From positions 20,827 to 84,826 of IMG/VR virus record IMGVR_UViG_3300044691_000371: DNA of 64,000 nucleotides. The stretch is one strand, 5' to 3'. The position numbers and the translations under genes were made by a program. The notes beneath the pieces are model-generated. The model was not told where the DNA came from. It was given only the letters and a program-made list of their open reading frames with translations, and searched no databases. Below, in pieces: positions 48,040 to 55,966 of the stretch. Position 1 is the first letter of the stretch, and the number at the start of each line of letters is the position of its first letter. The stretch is from a virus.

Positions 48040-48734
48040 GATGCTTTTTTAATTGAGTTGAACAATTCAATATTTTTGTTAATCATATATTCAAATCGCT
48101 CTGTTAAAACTTCGGTTGCAAGTTCAACCCTTTGATCTATTTCTTTTATCATTGCTTCATCCCGGTAAATTCTTATAATTTTCATTTGCAATAATTCAAT
48201 TTTTGGACGTGGATTAAAACTTACAAAATCACACCATTCTTTTTGAGTTACAAAAAGGTTTGATTGAATTTGAGTATAATATTTTTTGTAAAACTTTTTG
48301 AATTGATCGGCACTTTCTAAATCCATTAAAGCCATGTGGTTTGAACCAACATAAGGACATTTTATTTCAATTATGCCATCCGCATTTACTTTCCCATCTG
48401 GACTGCCTCCGAATGATTCACTATAGGTTTCAAAGCCGCAAAGATCAACCTTATATCCTTTTATTATTTGATATAAACCTATTGCCTCTGGTTCATTGGC
48501 TAAACCCCAATCCGTGGCGTCATTACCTTTAAATCCATTTTCTTCAATTATACCTGTTGCCCATTCATCTAACTTTTCATAGATATACGTCCAGGCTCCA
48601 TCTCCGAATGGCTCTCCGGCTGTTTTTGATGTAACTAACAGACAATTAACTTTTGATGATGTGAACTTTCTAAATCGTTCTGCATGCCATTCTGCACTTC
48701 CTTGCGGATGAAATGATCTATCTATATTTTCCAT
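48036..48734 (-). CDS. YqaJ-type recombination exonuclease
   Basis: 232 residues. SAEWHAERFRKFTSSK start, FGGSPDGKVNADGIIEIKCP (PD-(D/E)XK core: D, ExK) and QIQSNLFVTQKEWCDFVSF are hallmarks of YqaJ/lambda-exo-like 5'-3' exonucleases. Works with the annealing protein encoded next door (48734, overlap by one base). Confidence 0.9.
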   Translation of the reverse strand: MENIDRSFHPQGSAEWHAERFRKFTSSKVNCLLVTSKTAGEPFGDGAWTYIYEKLDEWATGIIEENGFKGNDATDWGLANEPEAIGLYQIIKGYKVDLCGFETYSESFGGSPDGKVNADGIIEIKCPYVGSNHMALMDLESADQFKKFYKKYYTQIQSNLFVTQKEWCDFVSFNPRPKIELLQMKIIRIYRDEAMIKEIDQRVELATEVLTERFEYMINKNIELFNSIKKAS

Positions 48735-49339
48735 TATTTTTTTGATAAATAGTCATTCATTATTTCTGTTGTGATTTTCCCAGCTGCAATCAAGGTCAAT
48801 AAGTCACGTTTTGTATATTTTTTTTCTTCATCAAAAATAAATGCCTCTTTTTCATCGTAGGTACTTTTATGTTTTCCATTTGGTGTTTTTTCAAGATCAC
48901 GGTTTAGATTGCTTCCAAAGGCAACCCCGATTCTTTGCGCGCCTTTTAAAATTGCTTTACTATAGCAAATTGCATCTGCCATACTTTCATCTTTTGCTTT
49001 GACTACTGTATGGGTATCGGCATATTTTCCTTGCGTAATTGTTTCAAGGCAAACGGCTGCACTCCCATCATAATGAAACCATTCTTTTTTCACTGGATGC
49101 CAAACTTTTATCCGTATGTCTTTTTGAAGTGAAGACGCTAATAATTGCGTTCTTAAAATTTCAAACTGTACATACCCCTCATAAAAGTTTCTTAAATTAT
49201 CTTCGACAAAGGCAATCGGTAAGCTTTGATAACCGTCTTCATTTGTGTAAATTATTGATGGGTCTGGTTCCTGGTTTAAAAGAATATTAAATTCTTCATT
49301 TGTCATTTCTGACGGCTTTTTAGTTAGATTTTCTATCAT
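48734..49339 (-). CDS. Single-strand annealing protein (Rad52/RecT-like)
   Basis: 201 residues. LPIAFVEDNLRNFYEG, YVQFEILRTQLLASSLQKDI, VKAKDESMADAICYSKAILKGAQRIG fit the Rad52/Sak-type annealing core that pairs with YqaJ. It binds ssDNA for recombination-dependent replication. Tail is acidic. Confidence 0.75.
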   Translation of the reverse strand: MIENLTKKPSEMTNEEFNILLNQEPDPSIIYTNEDGYQSLPIAFVEDNLRNFYEGYVQFEILRTQLLASSLQKDIRIKVWHPVKKEWFHYDGSAAVCLETITQGKYADTHTVVKAKDESMADAICYSKAILKGAQRIGVAFGSNLNRDLEKTPNGKHKSTYDEKEAFIFDEEKKYTKRDLLTLIAAGKITTEIMNDYLSKK

Positions 49340-49428
49340 GATTTATTTTTTATAATATTCAAATTTGCAAATTCTTTAAAATGTTTTTTAGCTACTTTAT
49401 TATAAGCTAATGAGTGCGTTTCATGTGG
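49336..49428 (-). pseudogene. Remnant of an HNH-AP2 homing endonuclease
   Basis: 30 codons read LAYNKVAKKHFKEFANLNI preceded by HETHS, matching the last 25 residues of the HNH-AP2 gene at 4858 (LAYNKEALKLYKEFAKLNII). The rest of the gene is gone. Like the intact one it ends in ATGA overlap with the next gene, here the annealing-protein start. Confidence 0.75.
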
Positions 49429-49437
49429 TTATCCTTT

Positions 49438-49836
49438 TTATTTTCGCGTATATTTTCGCTTAACTTTTACTTCTTTCTCTTTGGCTGGTCTACCTGCTTT
49501 GCCTTTTGACGGTGCAACTTGCAAATTTTCAACCTTATTTTTACTACCTTTTTCTTTGATGACAGTTGAACCATTTACAGAAGTCATTTTTAATTTTATC
49601 TGCTTTGGTTTTTCGTCTATCTCAAAAGGTAGTTTTTCAACTATGGGCTTTTTAATCGGTTCTGCTGAACTTTCTTTGCCTAAAGGTAGTATTTCATCAA
49701 AACTGAATCTCCACGTCCCTGAATCCTTTGAAATAGCTGTGACGCGCTTATGTTCCGTATCGATGCTTAAAATGTCACCTATGAATCCGTTTAGATTTCC
49801 TGGTTTAATACTTTTTATTGAATCTCCAATTTTCAT
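49438..49836 (-). CDS. Basic protein, KOW-like start and AT-hook-like tail
   Basis: 132 residues. Starts MKIGDSIKSIKPGNLNGFIG (KOW/SH3-like), ends KGKAGRPAKEKEVKVKRKYT with a GRP. Possibly binds nucleic acid; unproven. Confidence 0.55.
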   Translation of the reverse strand: MKIGDSIKSIKPGNLNGFIGDILSIDTEHKRVTAISKDSGTWRFSFDEILPLGKESSAEPIKKPIVEKLPFEIDEKPKQIKLKMTSVNGSTVIKEKGSKNKVENLQVAPSKGKAGRPAKEKEVKVKRKYTRK

Positions 49837-49838
49837 GT

Positions 49839-50462
49839 TTAATCAAATTTATAGAATGCAAAAATACCTTCATCGGTCGGGTCTTGTTCAGCTATCTTTT
49901 TAGCTAATGTCATTAATGTACCATTGCAAGCCTTGAAACCTTTGTCAATGTATTTTGTAAGGCGTTTTAAACTATCAACTGGATGTGGCAATTCATTAAT
50001 AACTAATTTCATTTTTAATAAATCCATTGGTGCTGATACGTGATAATAAAACTTTTCAAAGTTGACAGCAAAGCAACAAACGGTAAAATCAAATTTTTCT
50101 ATGCAGTCTATAGGATTTTGAAATGGCTTTTTAACAATGTCAATATCAAATTTTTTATCATTTATTGTAATATAGCCTTTAATTGCATTCTTAGTAATTA
50201 GATAATGTTTGTATGAACGATTATTTCTAAGCCACCTTACTAAGTCTGCCATTGCTTTTCTATCTTCACAAAAAAAATCAATATCTGTGCGTTTAGATGC
50301 GTGAAACCAATCCCTAACTGAACCACCTGCAATCCATATTTTACGGTTTAAATCTTCATTCATGTGATTGAAATAATATGAACGAAAATGAGATATAACG
50401 TTTGTTGCTTGTGGCATTAAGGTTTGTCCCTCTTCTAATGAAATAACTTCAAATTTGTTCAT
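49839..50462 (-). CDS. Pol-beta-type nucleotidyltransferase (polyA polymerase head-like)
   Basis: 207 residues from ATG 50462. WIAGGSVRDWFHASKRTDIDFFC is the GGSVRD-xx-DxD signature of polyA-polymerase/CCA-type enzymes; the C-terminal helices (SAPMDLLKMKLVINE) continue it. May add nucleotides to RNA or act on phage nucleotides. An upstream start at 50519 overlaps the preceding gene more. Confidence 0.75.
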   Translation of the reverse strand: MNKFEVISLEEGQTLMPQATNVISHFRSYYFNHMNEDLNRKIWIAGGSVRDWFHASKRTDIDFFCEDRKAMADLVRWLRNNRSYKHYLITKNAIKGYITINDKKFDIDIVKKPFQNPIDCIEKFDFTVCCFAVNFEKFYYHVSAPMDLLKMKLVINELPHPVDSLKRLTKYIDKGFKACNGTLMTLAKKIAEQDPTDEGIFAFYKFD

Positions 50463-50757
50463 AAACTTTTTTTCTAAGATAACAAACTGGTATGCTTTCA
50501 ATAAAGCCTGATTTTTCATATCGGTGCGCTGGTGTGATTGCTTCTGCCTTTAAAAGCGTTTCGTACATTCCTTCGTTTTCGCTCCAATCTTTAATTGCAA
50601 TTTCTTCTTTTAAAAGTCCTGGCAAATTAACTGATGCTTTGGCAACTAAATTATCATATATCGGCAGGTCGGTTCCTATCAATTTTAATGCTACGTTCCC
50701 ATCTTGATACATTCCAGTTTCAAGCGAACAATTCCATTGTTTAAATTTTACTTCCAT
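50449..50757 (-). CDS. Unknown phage protein
   Basis: 102 residues, beta-rich start KFKQWNCSLETGMYQDG, helical end. Unknown; overlaps the nucleotidyltransferase. Confidence 0.5.
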   Translation of the reverse strand: MEVKFKQWNCSLETGMYQDGNVALKLIGTDLPIYDNLVAKASVNLPGLLKEEIAIKDWSENEGMYETLLKAEAITPAHRYEKSGFIESIPVCYLRKKVYEQI

Positions 50758-50758
50758 T

Positions 50759-51019
50759 TTAAGCTCTATCTAAAATTGATTTTAAATCTGCAAATTCACA
50801 GTTAATAATACAGTTTCTCATTTCCACTAATTCAGCGTGTTTTGTTTCCCATACAGAATTTATCCATTGACGTGAAATATCGCCGTTAGGTAATTCGCGT
50901 TTTGTTTTGCCTTCGATCAAAACTTTGTCAATTGCTTTGTTTAAGGCTATTATTCCGGTATGACCCTCATAGTCTTCGTAACGTTGTTGTAGTTGGTTTA
51001 AGTTTAGTGTGGTTTCCAT
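50759..51019 (-). CDS. Unknown helical protein
   Basis: 86 residues; DISRQWINSVWETKHAEL and ending KSILDRA. The GTGTGATT/AATCACACA motif precedes the start. Unknown. Confidence 0.5.
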   Translation of the reverse strand: METTLNLNQLQQRYEDYEGHTGIIALNKAIDKVLIEGKTKRELPNGDISRQWINSVWETKHAELVEMRNCIINCEFADLKSILDRA

Positions 51020-51040
51020 TTTTTATTTGTGTGTGATTAG

Positions 51041-51316
51041 TTATAAGCCTAAAAGTTGTTTGATGTGATTGTTTACTTCAATTATAAATTCTAAATAAAG
51101 ATCATAATTATCACAATCTTTTTTTAAATAATTCTCAATAGCTAAATTCTTTTCTTTTATTAATCTATCAAGTTGCCTCTGTGTTGAATTTAAATAGGCA
51201 TCATAAATAAGTGCTTCGTCATTGCCAACTTTGATAGAAATATCTTTATATGTTTGTTGATTTCGCATAATCCAATTATGCAAATCATATTTAGTATTAT
51301 CTATTGTAGCTCCCAT
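51041..51316 (-). CDS. Unknown helical protein
   Basis: 91 residues, long helices ending FIIEVNNHIKQLLGL. Unknown. Confidence 0.5.
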   Translation of the reverse strand: MGATIDNTKYDLHNWIMRNQQTYKDISIKVGNDEALIYDAYLNSTQRQLDRLIKEKNLAIENYLKKDCDNYDLYLEFIIEVNNHIKQLLGL

Positions 51317-51360
51317 TTTTATTTATTGATTGGTTCTAATTCAATTGATTTCAAAGCTTT

Positions 51361-51609
51361 TTATTTTCCTGCTTTCCATAAAGCAAGCAATCGTTTTTTA
51401 AAAGGAGATATTTGCGGTTTTCTATCAGTTGCGTCCTCAAAATATGGAGGTGTTAAATGATCTAATTTTTGAACTTTCCCAGTGAGTTGTGTCATTGTTA
51501 AATGATCTATTTCAAACTTTGTTGGCTCGCTCTTTTGCTTTTTAACGTACTTCCTTTTTTGTACTGGTTCTTCTTTAAAGATAGTAAGCTGTGCTTTTGC
51601 TATTTGCAT
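51361..51609 (-). CDS. Basic protein, unknown
   Basis: 82 residues; KRKYVKKQKS in the middle, helical ends. Unknown. Confidence 0.5.
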   Translation of the reverse strand: MQIAKAQLTIFKEEPVQKRKYVKKQKSEPTKFEIDHLTMTQLTGKVQKLDHLTPPYFEDATDRKPQISPFKKRLLALWKAGK

Positions 51610-51610
51610 G

Positions 51611-51802
51611 TTAAAATTTAATTATGTTAACTTTTTTCAATCTTTTCATGGTTTTGCCTATTTCATCCATATATTCTGATGCTTGAAAACCTCTGCAAAG
51701 ATTCATATTTACGCCTGCACGATTGTAACTTTCAACCGATGCTTGTATTTGGCGTTTAAGTAATTCGCGTACTTCTTTACGTGTAAATGTTTCTTGTGGC
51801 AT
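51611..51802 (-). CDS. Small protein, unknown
   Basis: 63 residues, TFTRKEVRELLKRQIQASVE (HTH-like), basic end. Unknown. Confidence 0.5.
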   Translation of the reverse strand: MPQETFTRKEVRELLKRQIQASVESYNRAGVNMNLCRGFQASEYMDEIGKTMKRLKKVNIIKF

Positions 51803-51804
51803 GA

Positions 51805-52116
51805 TTAAAAAATGATAGTTTGTTCCACAAGTCTTTTAACCATATTTAAAGTAACTGCCTGACTGTTGATTCGGTCAAAGAAGTATTCGGAAGTATTTTC
51901 AAATGACATCCAATAGGTAGCTAAGGTATCGCCATCGACTTCTAAAAGGAATTGTTTGTAGTCTTTAAAAGTTAAAGAGTTATGATTCATAACCTGACGT
52001 GTTACAGATTCTATGATCTGCATATCGGTTTCTACTGGCAAGTTTTCCATTAAGTTGAAAACTAATTCAGCGAATTGGTCAACTGTGATTTGCTTTTTTG
52101 AAGTTGAAGTTTCCAT
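51805..52116 (-). CDS. Unknown phage protein
   Basis: 103 residues from ATG 52116 (METSTSKKQITVDQFAELVF). Upstream codons to 52152 lie within the promoter region. Helical. Unknown. Confidence 0.55.
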   Translation of the reverse strand: METSTSKKQITVDQFAELVFNLMENLPVETDMQIIESVTRQVMNHNSLTFKDYKQFLLEVDGDTLATYWMSFENTSEYFFDRINSQAVTLNMVKRLVEQTIIF

Positions 52117-52139
52117 TGTGTGTTTATTATTTGATAATT

Positions 52140-52170
52140 CAAATCTACACAATGTTTTTGTATTTGCAAA
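52140..52170 (-). promoter_or_regulatory. Bacteroidetes-type promoter
   Basis: TTTG (52170-52167), 19-base spacer, TAGATTTG (52147-52140), GTTTGCAAATACAAAAAC present. Confidence 0.8.
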
Positions 52171-52188
52171 CTTTTTATTAAATAATTT

Positions 52189-52419
52189 TTATTCAGTAGT
52201 TTCTTGTTCTGTTAATTGCCAGTTAGCGTCCTTAACTTTTATAGCTCCACAATTAGTTAAAACAGCTTCCATTTTATCTAAAGAGAGTGTATTTTCCCGC
52301 ACGTACATTTTCCAACATGATACTGCACTTTTCCCGTACCCGTACTTCTTAGCGAAGCCTTTTTGATTAATAAGCGTTAAAAATGCCTCTTTCGTTCCCT
52401 CTATTGATTGTAGTTCCAT
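52189..52419 (-). CDS. HTH regulator
   Basis: 76 residues. KEAFLTLINQKGFAKKYGYGKSAVSCWKMYV is a repressor-type HTH (YGYGKSAVSCWK recognition helix), then a dimerisation-like tail. Candidate master regulator of the promoters nearby (inference). Confidence 0.75.
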   Translation of the reverse strand: MELQSIEGTKEAFLTLINQKGFAKKYGYGKSAVSCWKMYVRENTLSLDKMEAVLTNCGAIKVKDANWQLTEQETTE

Positions 52420-52439
52420 AAATGTTTTTAATTTTTATT

Positions 52440-52471
52440 CAAAGTTATAGTTTTGTTTTTATAATTGCAAA
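52440..52471 (-). promoter_or_regulatory. Bacteroidetes-type promoter
   Basis: TTTG (52471-52468), 20-base spacer, TAACTTTG (52447-52440), extension TTTGCAATTATAAAAAC. Confidence 0.75.
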
Positions 52472-52475
52472 CTAA

Positions 52476-52510
52476 ATAAAAAAGCCCTTCATTTCTGTAG
52501 GGCTTTTTAC
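52476..52510 (-). terminator. Intrinsic terminator, bidirectional
   Basis: AAAGCCCT and AGGGCTTT with T-runs on both strands, upstream of the regulator promoter. Confidence 0.8.
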
Positions 52511-52603
52511 GAATCCTATAGGCGATCTGACATATTATAATTGCAAAATATAATACAACCTATTTAAGAACTATTGTTGCGCTGTAAATGTAAAGCTATT
52601 AAA

Positions 52604-52638
52604 TAAAAAAACGAGTAGATAATTAAACCTACTCGCTC
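52604..52638 (-). terminator. Intrinsic terminator of the lysis block
   Basis: CGAGTAG and CTACTCG pair; TTTTTTTATTT follows on the minus strand. Closes the lysis operon just after 52659-53189. The rest of the 52420-52658 gap shows no gene. Confidence 0.8.
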
Positions 52639-52658
52639 AAAAAACTTAAAAAATATTC

Positions 52659-53189
52659 TTAAATCTTTTTAATAATTCCGGTAACCGCCCCGCCAGAAAA
52701 AAAAGCGTATACCTTAACCACCAAAAAAACTACTATAAGAAATATAGCTCCGATTGCAGTCCACATCCATAAATTACGCCCGTGTTCGGTATCGCTTAAT
52801 TTTTGTTGAGCCTTTAAATTATCGCTATTGGCTTGTTGTGCTGAAAGTGTACAAGCTGATAAAGCCCGGTTATCTGGGATTGTATCCCTAATTGTAACCG
52901 TATTTGTGATCGTATGTCCAGGTAATGTAATTGTTTTTGTTATAAAGACAGTATCGTGCCTTAAAACGGTATTTGTAATAGTATTACCGGCTATTATCGA
53001 TGTGTCATGCTTGATTAGCGTGTCAGAGCGAAGTTTTCCGGTAAAGCAAGGGTATATCTCATTTGATAGTCTTGAAGCCTCTGTTGGGTTTTGTATAAAC
53101 AAAGCATCCAACCTTTTAATTGGATTGCAACTAAACAAAATAAGCCCGATTATTATCAGGCTTAAATTTATTTTAAAATTATTTTTCAT
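52659..53189 (-). CDS. Candidate unimolecular spanin (lipoprotein plus membrane anchor)
   Basis: 176 residues. N-terminal lipoprotein signal LSLIIIGLILFSC and a C-terminal membrane segment WTAIGAIFLIVVFLVVKVYAF are both present in one chain, the layout of u-spanins, which join outer and inner membranes at lysis. The middle has ITNTVTIRDT-type strands. It follows the holin and lysozymes. Confidence 0.7.
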   Translation of the reverse strand: MKNNFKINLSLIIIGLILFSCNPIKRLDALFIQNPTEASRLSNEIYPCFTGKLRSDTLIKHDTSIIAGNTITNTVLRHDTVFITKTITLPGHTITNTVTIRDTIPDNRALSACTLSAQQANSDNLKAQQKLSDTEHGRNLWMWTAIGAIFLIVVFLVVKVYAFFSGGAVTGIIKKI

Positions 53190-53425
53190 ACGCCCTTATC
53201 TGTCTTCGCGGATGTTGTAACAACCGAAGCATCATTTTTACTGTTAAGCACTGTGCCCCCTGTGGTGTTATAATCTTTTGCGAAATATCCTAAAGCTGCG
53301 ACTATAACCGCACCAATTAGATTTTTCCAATCAGTTGAAAAATTAAAAGTACCGTTTGAAATGATCGGCTGTATAGCTAACCATAAGGCACCTATAATGC
53401 CGATAATTGTTGTTTTGTTGTTCAT
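53186..53425 (-). CDS. Holin candidate
   Basis: 79 residues with two hydrophobic segments (IIGIIGALWLAIQPIIS and LIGAVIVAALGYFA) and polar ends; small size and position between endolysin and spanin support a holin. Overlaps the spanin gene as ATGA. Confidence 0.65.
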   Translation of the reverse strand: MNNKTTIIGIIGALWLAIQPIISNGTFNFSTDWKNLIGAVIVAALGYFAKDYNTTGGTVLNSKNDASVVTTSAKTDKGV

Positions 53426-53437
53426 CTTTTATGTTTT

Positions 53438-54100
53438 TTAATTAATGTTTGCTAATTTTTGTAAGGCGGTAATATCACCATTAAAGTAATTTATATCAAG
53501 TTCGCCGCCTGTAAGTGATCCGTCTTGTTTTCCCCGCTCTGAACATTGCCAAAACAGCCAATTATTAAATCCTTGTGGCAGTTTAGGTACATGATCCTGA
53601 TAACCAGCAATCCATAGATCATAAATCCCGAAAGGTTTTGAATCGCCTAAATATTCCTGTAAGAAGTTAGGTGAACAATAAACAATTGGCTTGCGGCCTG
53701 TTCTCGTTTGTGTAAGTTCCAAAAGCTTTAAAGCATTATCGCGACATTTTGATTTATTCATCAAAATATATGTATCAAGTTTTCTACTTTCTTGTGGTGT
53801 TTTTCCGACCTGATTCTCAACATCAATGACAGGAGGCAATACACCGCGTGCAGACCAATCAACATTTCTGTTAAGAAAATTATCGGCTTGTTTAATAGGA
53901 TCAGATTGCGCTACCCAAAAATCATAGGTTCCTGTCAATAACCCTTTTTCAGTTGCCGCTTTCCAATTAGTCTGAAAAGCGGGATCGTGGAAAGTTTCAC
54001 CCTGTGCACCCTTTAGGAAACAGTATTTAAAAATAGCTGCTAATAATTTCCAATTAATATTAACTGAATGATTTATGTCGAATCCTAATGGATTATTCAT
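53438..54100 (-). CDS. GH25 lysozyme (endolysin)
   Basis: 220 residues. GFDINHSVNI with Asp 8, FLKGAQGETFHDPAF, GTYDFWV, and PPVIDVEN (D93, E95) are the catalytic set of GH25 muramidases; C-terminal NNWLFWQCSE and GGELDINYFNG complete the barrel. It cleaves peptidoglycan at lysis. Confidence 0.92.
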   Translation of the reverse strand: MNNPLGFDINHSVNINWKLLAAIFKYCFLKGAQGETFHDPAFQTNWKAATEKGLLTGTYDFWVAQSDPIKQADNFLNRNVDWSARGVLPPVIDVENQVGKTPQESRKLDTYILMNKSKCRDNALKLLELTQTRTGRKPIVYCSPNFLQEYLGDSKPFGIYDLWIAGYQDHVPKLPQGFNNWLFWQCSERGKQDGSLTGGELDINYFNGDITALQKLANIN

Positions 54101-54101
54101 T

Positions 54102-54866
54102 TTAATTTGCTTTAATAACCTGTGTAGGATCGAAACCCAAATTTTTAATCAATTGCTGAAGTGTAACCATTCTTTTTGTCAGCATAGATTGATTTTCACT
54201 TTTATTATTTGGCATCCAATAGCATGTCATTGTACCGCCATATTGAAGTATTTTGTAATAAAATGTCGGTTCGGTGTCAGTTATTTTGCCATCTGTAAAA
54301 GTCGCTTCACTTCCAAATGTTCCTACCCATTCGTTAACATCCATTTTTTGTAAAAGTGTACGCGTAATATTTTCAGTTGCAATTTCAGTCCCTACGTTTT
54401 GGCCTTGTGATTCCATTGCGGCATTGAAAGTATAGGTATCCGAAAATATTGCTGCATCTTGACACCATGCGTTTACTATCCAGCAATTGTTATGTCCTTT
54501 TGCTATCTCATCACCTTTTGGTTTTACTATCTTATTTGCCGCTACATATACCTTATCTTCGTTTGGTTGCCCCACAACTGAACTCCATGCTGCAAATACT
54601 CCCGTACGTGGTAATTTTAAGGTTTTAACTTTAGCATAATTAGCTGCTGTTAATTTTTCAAATGTTACTAATGGCATATGTCTTTCTGTATCCGCAATAG
54701 AAGTGTAAAATGGATTAACCCAAATTTTACATGCTTTACAAAAATTGCTTTTTTTAGTTGGATATTTAGCGTATAAAGCTTTTACATAAGCTGCATTATA
54801 TGTTTGAGCGACTGAAATTTGCCACAAACTTGAAATAGCAATCAATAAAATCAAACTTATTTTCAT
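54102..54866 (-). CDS. Secreted DNA/RNA non-specific nuclease-like protein
   Basis: 254 residues. Signal peptide LLIAISSLWQISVAQ; DTERHMPLVTFE (DRGHM-type site, with HM retained), KGHNNCWIVNAWCQ and the QGQNVGTEIATE region match the order of the NUC family (NucA-type). Probably periplasmic; its DRGH motif is altered, so activity is uncertain. Between two endolysins. Confidence 0.6.
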   Translation of the reverse strand: MKISLILLIAISSLWQISVAQTYNAAYVKALYAKYPTKKSNFCKACKIWVNPFYTSIADTERHMPLVTFEKLTAANYAKVKTLKLPRTGVFAAWSSVVGQPNEDKVYVAANKIVKPKGDEIAKGHNNCWIVNAWCQDAAIFSDTYTFNAAMESQGQNVGTEIATENITRTLLQKMDVNEWVGTFGSEATFTDGKITDTEPTFYYKILQYGGTMTCYWMPNNKSENQSMLTKRMVTLQQLIKNLGFDPTQVIKAN

Positions 54867-54933
54867 AACTTTTTTTGTTAAAATTACGCTAAAAGTTTTT
54901 ATAATTAAAAATAAAATTTTTATTGAAAAAAAA

Positions 54934-55482
54934 TTACGATTTATAAGGTTTCAATCTCGATAGCCAACTATTTAAAAATTGTGCCTGATGTGGGTGAGTT
55001 GCAAGCTTTCTATAAAATTCCTCTCGCAATGAATTATATCTATTATACAAATCAGGCTGTTTTGAGGTGTTTATAGCAACGATCGTTTTTTGACCTATTA
55101 TACTATCACTTATTACATTTGATGCTTCCTGAATCATTTTAGCTGCCTTTATAGTACCTGAATTTACACCAAAATCATAACAGCTATCTGCAAGTTGTTG
55201 GTCGTTTAACTGATCGAGTTTATTTACATCCCAAAAATTAGTTTTGTAGAACGAATAAACTAATGATTGCAAAATTAAATCTTGTTTAGCCCATTGGTTT
55301 ATTGTACCATCATCCGTTCCGTGAATATTTTTGATTGAATCTATATGATACCATCCTTGCCAATTAGGCCAGTTATTTCTTGAAATTCCTGCATAAGTCT
55401 CCCCTCCATGATCTGATTGGTTATTTGAATAGCCACCCTCATTAATTCCTGTTAAATGTTCTGCTTCATTAAAATTTGCCAT
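54934..55482 (-). CDS. GH108 N-acetylmuramidase (endolysin)
   Basis: 182 residues. EGGYSNNQSDHGGETYAGIS (Glu 15, then conserved GGETYAGIS) is the GH108 signature, with the peptidoglycan-binding C-terminal half (DFGVNSGTIKAAKMIQ). Second endolysin beside GH25; may be virion-borne or have another timing. Confidence 0.92.
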   Translation of the reverse strand: MANFNEAEHLTGINEGGYSNNQSDHGGETYAGISRNNWPNWQGWYHIDSIKNIHGTDDGTINQWAKQDLILQSLVYSFYKTNFWDVNKLDQLNDQQLADSCYDFGVNSGTIKAAKMIQEASNVISDSIIGQKTIVAINTSKQPDLYNRYNSLREEFYRKLATHPHQAQFLNSWLSRLKPYKS

Positions 55483-55483
55483 A

Positions 55484-55567
55484 TCATATTAAATTACTAA
55501 ATAAGGCTAAAATAAATAATATTGCCCAACCCCAAGTATAAGACTGCGAAAGTATTTTTGTTATCAT
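55484..55567 (-). CDS. Tiny membrane protein
   Basis: 27 residues, one hydrophobic segment (YTWGWAILFILALFSNLI). Ends two bases before the GH108 start; possibly a lysis accessory. Weak evidence. Confidence 0.4.
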   Translation of the reverse strand: MITKILSQSYTWGWAILFILALFSNLI

Positions 55568-55589
55568 AATCAAATATAAACATTTTCAA

Positions 55590-55630
55590 ATAAAAAAGCA
55601 GATTTAGGCACTCGCTGCCTCTGTCTGCTT
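55590..55630 (-). terminator. Intrinsic terminator
   Basis: AAAGCAGA ... TCTGCTTT with an inner GGCA/TGCC pair, T-run on the minus strand. Lies between the receiver-region genes and the lysis block. Confidence 0.75.
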
Positions 55631-55672
55631 TGTCCTACTTATGAAAACTATTGATTTGATTATCAAATATAG

Positions 55673-55954
55673 TTATTTCATTTTTAAAATAGCCTCGTTT
55701 TTTGCTTCTATACTTTTTTTGAGTTCCTTAATTTCATCTTTAAGATCATCCATTTCCTTTTCATACCGTAATTCAATCCTTACCCTTTCCGATTTTATAC
55801 CCTCTATTTCCTTGTCCCGATCTTTAATTATATTAATATTTATACTGCTATTAACAAGGTAATTGAATACGCCTATTAATCCAGCCCCGCCAAAACATAC
55901 GCCTAATGTTGCCACTATAATTGACCACCAATCTAACATCATAATTATAGCCAT
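55673..55954 (-). CDS. Membrane-anchored coiled-coil protein
   Basis: 93 residues; N-terminal segment WWSIIVATLGVCFGGAGLIGV, then a long Glu/Lys coiled coil. Resembles lysis-cassette or signalling accessory proteins. Unknown. Confidence 0.6.
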   Translation of the reverse strand: MAIIMMLDWWSIIVATLGVCFGGAGLIGVFNYLVNSSININIIKDRDKEIEGIKSERVRIELRYEKEMDDLKDEIKELKKSIEAKNEAILKMK

Positions 55955-55966
55955 GTCTTAAAGTTA

